Of a stretch of 39,122 nucleotides of DNA, positions 34,539 through 39,122 are shown piece after piece. Below the pieces are notes generated by a model, which worked only from the letters and a program-made list of their open reading frames with translations, did not search any database and had not been told where the DNA came from. Positions within the stretch are counted from its first letter, which is position 1. The number at the start of each line of letters is the position of its first letter. A program made the position numbers and the translations under genes. The stretch comes from Pseudorhodobacter aquimaris. GTDB taxonomy: Bacteria; Pseudomonadota; Alphaproteobacteria; Rhodobacterales; Rhodobacteraceae. The DNA is taken from assembly GCF_001202025.1 (NCBI RefSeq), contig NZ_LGHS01000051.1:1-39122 (forward strand), given 5' to 3'.

Positions 34539-36322
34539 TGCCGATGGATATTGCTGCGAAATGGTTTCCGGCCTCGCAGCGCCTTGGCGTTCGGCTGGCA
34601 ACCTTGATGGTTGTGGCACTTTTGCCTTTGGGCATCGTGGCATATCTGCAAACCAGCAATCTGACCCGAGAGGCGAAGGGGCGTTCTGACGAGGCTTTGA
34701 TGGGCCAGACCTTGCGCGCAGCTTTGGGCGAGATCCGGGTGATCAGCCGCGCCGAAGGGTTGGTTGCGGGGGCTGCGGCAAGCTTGCCGACCGTGATCGG
34801 GGACAATGTTGCCTGCGTTGCACAGTTGCGCAGGTTGGCGGGGGATATGCCTGAATTGAGCCTGCTTTCTTTTGTGCCCGAGGACGGGCGTATGACCTGC
34901 TCTTCGAGCGGCGAGAGCTATGATTATTCCGATGTGCCGCTTTTCAAGACGCTGGTTGACGCACGCGAGCCCACGTTCACAATGACAGGGCAGGGACCGG
35001 TTTCGCGTACCTCGGTAATCGGTATCGTGCGCCCGATATTTGACGCGCAGGGCAGCTACCTTGGCTATCTTGGTGCATGGTTGCCACACTCCCGGCTGCG
35101 GATCCTGAAAGATAGTTCCGGTGAGGACGAGCAGAACGGCGTCAACTTTTGGTCGTTCAACCGCGCTGGTGAGGTACTGACAGCCAGCATGGGCTTTGAC
35201 AAGGTTGCAGCGACAGTTCCGGCCACCAGTGATCTTGCCGCTTTTGCCGGCGAAAAAGCGAGACTTTTCAACAGCATTTCGGGTGCCGGAGAGCGGCGGA
35301 CATATGCGACCCTGCCGGTCGTGCGAGATGAGCTTTATGTTATGTCAAGCTGGATCAATCCACCCAATGCCAACCGCAGCTTTCTGGGTGTGCGGCCGAT
35401 GTTGTTCCCGATCCTGATGTGGGTGGCGGGGCTTGTCGTTTCCATCTGGGCGGCGGAGATTCTGGTGGTGCGTCATGTGCGCTCTCTCAACCGATCCATC
35501 GCCTCTTTTGCGCATGGAATGCGCAGGCACCCCAATCTGGTGTTGAAAGACGCGCCGCTGGAATTGCGCGAAATGGCGCAGGCCTATACGGCGATGACCG
35601 ATGATATCATCCGCAACGAGGCAAGCCTTGAAGACGAGGTGCATCAAAAAGAAGTGCTATTGCGCGAGGTGCATCACCGGGTCAAAAACAACCTGCAACT
35701 AATTGCCTCGATCATGAATATGCAAATGCGCCAGGCTCGCACGCCAGAGGCCAAAAGCCTGTTAAAGAGCCTGCAAGAGCGGGTGATGAGCTTGGCGACT
35801 ATCCACCGCGGTCTTTATCAGACCACCGGGCAGTCGGATGTACATGCGCAAGAATTACTGACCGACATTACCCGTCAAACAGTGTCGCTTGCTTCTGCTC
35901 CGGGTCGACAGATCGACGTGGATACGGATTTTGACGATATCCTGCTTACCCCCGATCAGGCGGTTCCGCTGTCCTTGCTGATGACCGAGGCGCTGACCAA
36001 TGCGTTGAAATATGCGCGTGGGGTAGACGGCGCTGTTCCAACGCTCTCCATCAGCTTGAAGCGGATCGAGGATGGCCGAGTGGTCTTGCGGCTGGTCAAC
36101 AGCATTACAGAACCCGACGCCTTGCGTGATGGTGAGGGGATGAATACCAGCACCGGACTTGGCGCACAGTTGCAAACGGCCTTTGCCCAACAGATCGGCG
36201 GTACATTGAGTCAGGGCCGGGAAGGTGATAACTATCGGCTGGAAGTGATTTTCAGGGTGTCGGATTTGATGAAAGCAGAAAACCGCGCAGCTTCTGATGC
36301 GGATGAGGCCGATCCGTCGTGA
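34538..36322 (+). CDS. Membrane sensor histidine kinase, HWE/HisKA_2 type (PhyK-like)
   Basis: 594 residues. TM1 at about 18-37, a periplasmic sensor domain of about 250 residues (dCache-like by size and position), TM2 at about 287-311, a HAMP-like linker, the HisKA_2 phosphorylation motif REVHHRVKNN with His379/380, and a HATPase domain with N-box EALTNALKYA near 488 and STGLGAQL. Such kinases next to phyR usually phosphorylate PhyR in response to stress. Start ATG 34538 overlaps the ecfG stop by one base; the TTG one codon earlier is less likely. The signal sensed is unknown. The stop overlaps the PLD gene start. Confidence 0.9.
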   Translation: MPMDIAAKWFPASQRLGVRLATLMVVALLPLGIVAYLQTSNLTREAKGRSDEALMGQTLRAALGEIRVISRAEGLVAGAAASLPTVIGDNVACVAQLRRLAGDMPELSLLSFVPEDGRMTCSSSGESYDYSDVPLFKTLVDAREPTFTMTGQGPVSRTSVIGIVRPIFDAQGSYLGYLGAWLPHSRLRILKDSSGEDEQNGVNFWSFNRAGEVLTASMGFDKVAATVPATSDLAAFAGEKARLFNSISGAGERRTYATLPVVRDELYVMSSWINPPNANRSFLGVRPMLFPILMWVAGLVVSIWAAEILVVRHVRSLNRSIASFAHGMRRHPNLVLKDAPLELREMAQAYTAMTDDIIRNEASLEDEVHQKEVLLREVHHRVKNNLQLIASIMNMQMRQARTPEAKSLLKSLQERVMSLATIHRGLYQTTGQSDVHAQELLTDITRQTVSLASAPGRQIDVDTDFDDILLTPDQAVPLSLLMTEALTNALKYARGVDGAVPTLSISLKRIEDGRVVLRLVNSITEPDALRDGEGMNTSTGLGAQLQTAFAQQIGGTLSQGREGDNYRLEVIFRVSDLMKAENRAASDADEADPS

Positions 36323-37857
36323 CCACGCAGATCTTGCGGGCCGCCCATGTGACCGCGGCCGAAGCCTATCCCGCGCTTGAGGAGCATTTCCTCGATGCCA
36401 AAAGCAGCGTTTTGGCAAGCTTTATGGTATTTGACCTTTCAACCCGCCTGCGCTCTGTGCGGGGGCGGGAGGTCGGGGCGACATGGTTCGATCTTATCCA
36501 TCACACTTTGGCGCGGGGGGTGGATATTTCGATCTCGGTCAGCGATGTCGACCCGATTGGCCGCCCCGAAATGCACCGTGCCGCGATGCGCACTCGCCGC
36601 ATGTTTCTGGCCGCCGCAGGTGTCAGCAATCATCCCGGCAAGCTGGAATTGAAAGTGCTGCGCCATTCCGCGCAAACCGGCAGGCTGATCCGTCTGGCAA
36701 TCTGGCCCTATATCCTAAAACGGCTTTACGGCGTGGCCAAATGGCTGAACGCATTGCCCGAGGCTGAACGGACCGCGGCGCTGCGCGATATGCCGGGGAT
36801 GGCCCGGATGCTGATCTCGTGGCGGGGAAAGCTTTGGCCATGGCCCTTTGTGCTGCCCGCACTTTACCCTTGTCTGCATCATCAAAAGCTGGCGGTCTTT
36901 GATGAAAACCTGCTGTATATCGGCGGGCTGGATTTGAATGAGCGGCGGTTTGACACGCCGGAACACAATCGGGACGGCGACCAGACCTGGCATGATGTAC
37001 AGATAGAGGTGACAGGCGCGGGAGTGGATGCCGCCGCAGCGCATCTGCGTGGGTTTCATACCCATACTGCGGGAACAACGGCCCCCGCGCCTGAAACGCC
37101 GCCCTTCCTGCGCACAGTTTCCACACGTCGGCGGATCAACTGGGCACATTTCGGTCCGCATCACAGGGTCCATGAGCTACATCAGGCGCATCTGGACGAG
37201 ATCGCGCGGGCGGAACAGTTGATCTATATCGAGACCCAGTACTTCCGTGACCGTGCTTTGTCGCGTGCCTTGGCGCGTCGGGCCCGTTCGGCACCGGATT
37301 TGCGGTTGATCCTGATCCTGCCCGCCGCCCCTGATGACGTCGCCTTTGAGGGCAAGCGCGGGTTCGATGCGCGTTTCGGCGAATATCTGCAAGCGCGCGC
37401 CCTGCGCCGCCTGACGCGTGCATTCGGCAAGCGTGTTTTGGTGGCCTCGCCCGCGCAAAAGCGGCAAGCGGCTGGGGACGGTCCTGACCGGTTGAATGGT
37501 GCGCCTTTAATCTATGTGCATTCCAAGGTTTCGCTGTTTGACGATCGCGCGGCGATTGTCGCCTCGTCCAACCTGAACCGTCGCAGCCTGTTTTGGGATA
37601 CCGAGGCTGGCATCCGGCTTGATGCACCACAAGACGTCGCCAAGTTGACGGGGCGCGTGCTGCGCCATTGGTGGCCAGAGAACGAAATCCCTAAAGATGA
37701 AACTCCGCGCGCGCTTTATGATCGCTGGCGCCATGCGGTCTGGGCCAATGCCCAATGTGCGCCATCCGACCGTAAATGCCTGCTTTTGCCGCATGATATC
37801 GCACGGGCAGAGGCCTTTGGAAAACCGGTTCCGATCGTTCCCGAAGAAATGGTTTGA
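36319..37857 (+). CDS. Phospholipase D-family protein with two HKD motifs
   Basis: 512 residues. Two catalytic HxKxxxxD motifs are complete: H188-x-K190-x4-D195 with GGLDLNERR after it, and H401-x-K403-x4-D408 with ASSNLNRRS after it. The family cleaves or transfers phosphodiester bonds of phospholipids, and includes cardiolipin synthases. I see no signal peptide; a hydrophobic stretch near residue 130 may touch the membrane. GTG start 36319 overlaps the kinase stop by four bases, so it is a member of the nepR-ecfG-kinase transcript. It may remodel membranes under stress, which is inference. The exact substrate is unknown. Confidence 0.88.
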   Translation: MTTQILRAAHVTAAEAYPALEEHFLDAKSSVLASFMVFDLSTRLRSVRGREVGATWFDLIHHTLARGVDISISVSDVDPIGRPEMHRAAMRTRRMFLAAAGVSNHPGKLELKVLRHSAQTGRLIRLAIWPYILKRLYGVAKWLNALPEAERTAALRDMPGMARMLISWRGKLWPWPFVLPALYPCLHHQKLAVFDENLLYIGGLDLNERRFDTPEHNRDGDQTWHDVQIEVTGAGVDAAAAHLRGFHTHTAGTTAPAPETPPFLRTVSTRRRINWAHFGPHHRVHELHQAHLDEIARAEQLIYIETQYFRDRALSRALARRARSAPDLRLILILPAAPDDVAFEGKRGFDARFGEYLQARALRRLTRAFGKRVLVASPAQKRQAAGDGPDRLNGAPLIYVHSKVSLFDDRAAIVASSNLNRRSLFWDTEAGIRLDAPQDVAKLTGRVLRHWWPENEIPKDETPRALYDRWRHAVWANAQCAPSDRKCLLLPHDIARAEAFGKPVPIVPEEMV

Positions 37858-37884
37858 TACGCCGGTGTTTCACGGCTGCAAGCG

Positions 37885-37910
37885 GGAACCATAGCCATAC
37901 TGCCGTGTTA
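37885..37910 (+). promoter_or_regulatory. Candidate EcfG-type promoter of csbD
   Basis: GGAAC at 37885-37889, a 17-base spacer and GTTA at 37907-37910 repeat the geometry of the phyR/nepR promoter. The motif ends 53 bases before the csbD start codon. Confidence 0.65.
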
Positions 37911-37963
37911 TCCCTGTATAGAAGGCCAGCGCAGTGCAGGCCGTTTGCAAGGAGAAAGACCCG

Positions 37964-38161
37964 ATGAATATGGATCAAATCAAAGGCAAGTGGAAGCAGA
38001 TCAAGGGCGCCGCAAAAGAGAAATGGGGCGAGCTGACAGATGACGAGCTTGACCAGATCGAAGGTAACCGTGACCAACTGGTTGGTAAGGTGCAAGAACG
38101 CTATGGCCGCTCCAAGGAGCAGGCAGAACAGGAAGTGGATGAGTTCCTCAACAAATCCTGA
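37964..38161 (+). CDS. csbD: CsbD-family stress protein
   Basis: 65-residue hydrophilic protein of the CsbD family. Typical sequence MNMDQIKGKWKQIKGAAKEKWG at the N-terminus, then DELDQIEGNRDQLVGKVQERYG. CsbD proteins accumulate in general stress responses in many bacteria; the molecular role is not known. The ATG at 37964 follows AAGGAGAAAG. Own EcfG-type promoter and own terminator, so it is a single-gene member of the regulon. Confidence 0.93.
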   Translation: MNMDQIKGKWKQIKGAAKEKWGELTDDELDQIEGNRDQLVGKVQERYGRSKEQAEQEVDEFLNKS

Positions 38162-38191
38162 TCTCGTGTTTTTCTAACGTGAATATTTGGA

Positions 38192-38226
38192 ATGGCCCCC
38201 GCATCCAAAAGAGATGCGGGGGCCAT
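38192..38226 (+). terminator. Terminator of csbD
   Basis: Perfect 14-bp stem ATGGCCCCCGCATC/GATGCGGGGGCCAT (38192-38205 with 38213-38226) and a 7-base loop, 30 bases after the csbD stop. The T-tract after it is short (TTTAC). Confidence 0.8.
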
Positions 38227-38247
38227 TTACTTTGCAGATGGTACGAT

Positions 38248-39122
38248 GGTAATCTCCCCATTTTTAATGGGGTCCAGCCATAGAATTCATGCGGCTGTTT
38301 TCAATTTCATTGCGGGAGTTATGCCGCCGATGCCCCGCTGTCCGGCAACGGTTTGCAAGCAAACCGTGAGAGGAATGTTGGGCCGCTCGTTGTTGTAAGT
38401 CCAGAGCCATTCAGTCGCCTGGTCTTGTGCCTCCTCAATCGTTTCGAAGATGTATTGTCCCAGCCATTCGCCGCGAACGGTGCGATTATAGCGTTCGATA
38501 TAGGCGTTTTGCTGAGGCTTGCCCGGCTGGATGTATTCGAGCCGCACATTGTGTTTTTCAGCCCATTCCATAAGCTTTCCACTCACATATTCTGGGCCGT
38601 TGTCGACTCGAATTGCCTGAGGTTGTCCGCGCCATTCGATGATCTGGTTTAAGCTTCTGACAACTCTCTCTGCGGGCAGCGAGAAGTCCACTTCAATACA
38701 TAAGCCTTCACGATTAAAGTCATCCAGCACGTTCAATGTCCTGATCGAACGCCCATCTGCGAGCTGATCAGCCATGAAATCCATCGACCATGTCTCATTG
38801 GGTCTGTCAGGCACAGCCAATGGCTCGGGTTTATCACGCTTCAGGCGCTTCTTTGGCTTGATCCGCAGGTTCAGCTCCAGTTCACAGTAGATCCGGTAAA
38901 CGCGTTTGTGGTTCCAGCCATAGCCTTGGACGTTGCGCAGATACAAAAAACATAGGCCAAAGCCCAGGTTCGCTTATTCTCGGTCAACCGTTCCAGCCAA
39001 GCGGCGATCTCCTCGTTCTCGTCGCTCAGGATTGGGCGTACCGGTAGCACGTCTCGCTGATCTCAAACGCACGGCAAGCCAACGCAATGCTGACCCCGTT
39101 CTGCGCGACCGCATTCCTGGCC
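38248..39122 (-). mobile_element. IS3-family insertion sequence, right copy, cut by window end
   Basis: Inverted copy of the element at 202-1435; 38248 corresponds to 1435 and 39122 to 561. All positions I compared agree, including both frameshifts and the 39-base insertion. The one difference I found is at 39117 (C here, where the left copy predicts A), six bases from the window end. The terminal repeat begins GGTAATCTCCCC at 38248, 21 bases after the csbD terminator. Confidence 0.92.
38287..39122 (-). pseudogene. IS3-family transposase OrfB, frameshifted, partial
   Basis: Same protein pieces as the left copy. The intact catalytic section spans 38287-38946 on the minus strand ([20 protein letters not shown]). 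Upstream of it the same two homopolymer single-base losses put the N-terminal pieces in other frames. The 5' part and OrfA lie beyond the window. Confidence 0.75.

Noticed and set aside
1-39122. CRISPR arrays, tRNA or rRNA genes, phage genes, toxin-antitoxin or defence systems
   Set aside because: No regularly spaced repeats, tRNA-like folds or matching proteins were seen on either strand.

Overview
The window looks like chromosomal or large-replicon DNA of an alphaproteobacterium of the Rhodobacteraceae, probably the Roseobacter group. The evidence is the PhyR/NepR/EcfG stress module (restricted to Alphaproteobacteria), the Rhodobacter-type sorbitol/mannitol operon smoEFGK-smoS-mtlK, the density of ABC and TRAP importers, and the base and codon use. 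No species can be named from sequence alone.

Layout. An IS3-family element (202-1435, +) and a second, inverted copy running off the right edge (38248-39122, -) bracket about 36.8 kb of accessory metabolism and stress genes. 1454-9703: an XRE-cupin regulator divergent from a polyamine/opine-type ABC importer (binding protein, two permeases, ATPase), followed by an FAD amine/amino-acid oxidase and a large FMN/4Fe-4S/FAD oxidoreductase, so uptake is coupled to oxidation. 9865-12790: a complete TRAP transporter closed by a strong terminator. 12984-16928: a second, separate polyamine-type ABC importer. 16935-17969 (-): an LDH2-family dehydrogenase. 18125-25612: a LacI regulator, the sorbitol/mannitol ABC importer and two polyol dehydrogenases, with a perfect palindromic operator in front. 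25622-29529 (-): a pqiABC-type MCE lipid-transport operon with pqiA split in two genes. 29718-32241: xylulokinase and a UDP-glucuronate-epimerase-like gene. 32347-38161: the general stress response region, with dps, phyR divergent from nepR-ecfG-histidine kinase-phospholipase D, then csbD.

How the parts work together. Sorbitol or mannitol would be imported by SmoEFGK, oxidised by SmoS or MtlK, and any xylulose phosphorylated by XylB. In the stress region the phosphorylated anti-anti-sigma factor PhyR would sequester NepR and free EcfG. EcfG-type promoter motifs are visible at the phyR/nepR divergence, before dps and before csbD. The phyR/nepR one is the most striking DNA element here: a 13-bp perfect inverted repeat (33740-33777) that reads as an EcfG promoter identically in both directions.

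I found no CRISPR array, tRNA, rRNA, phage or defence system. No intergenic stretch exceeds 300 bases. I do not see a wholly new system; the best leads are promoter and operator architectures, an enlarged permease loop and the unusual IS pair.
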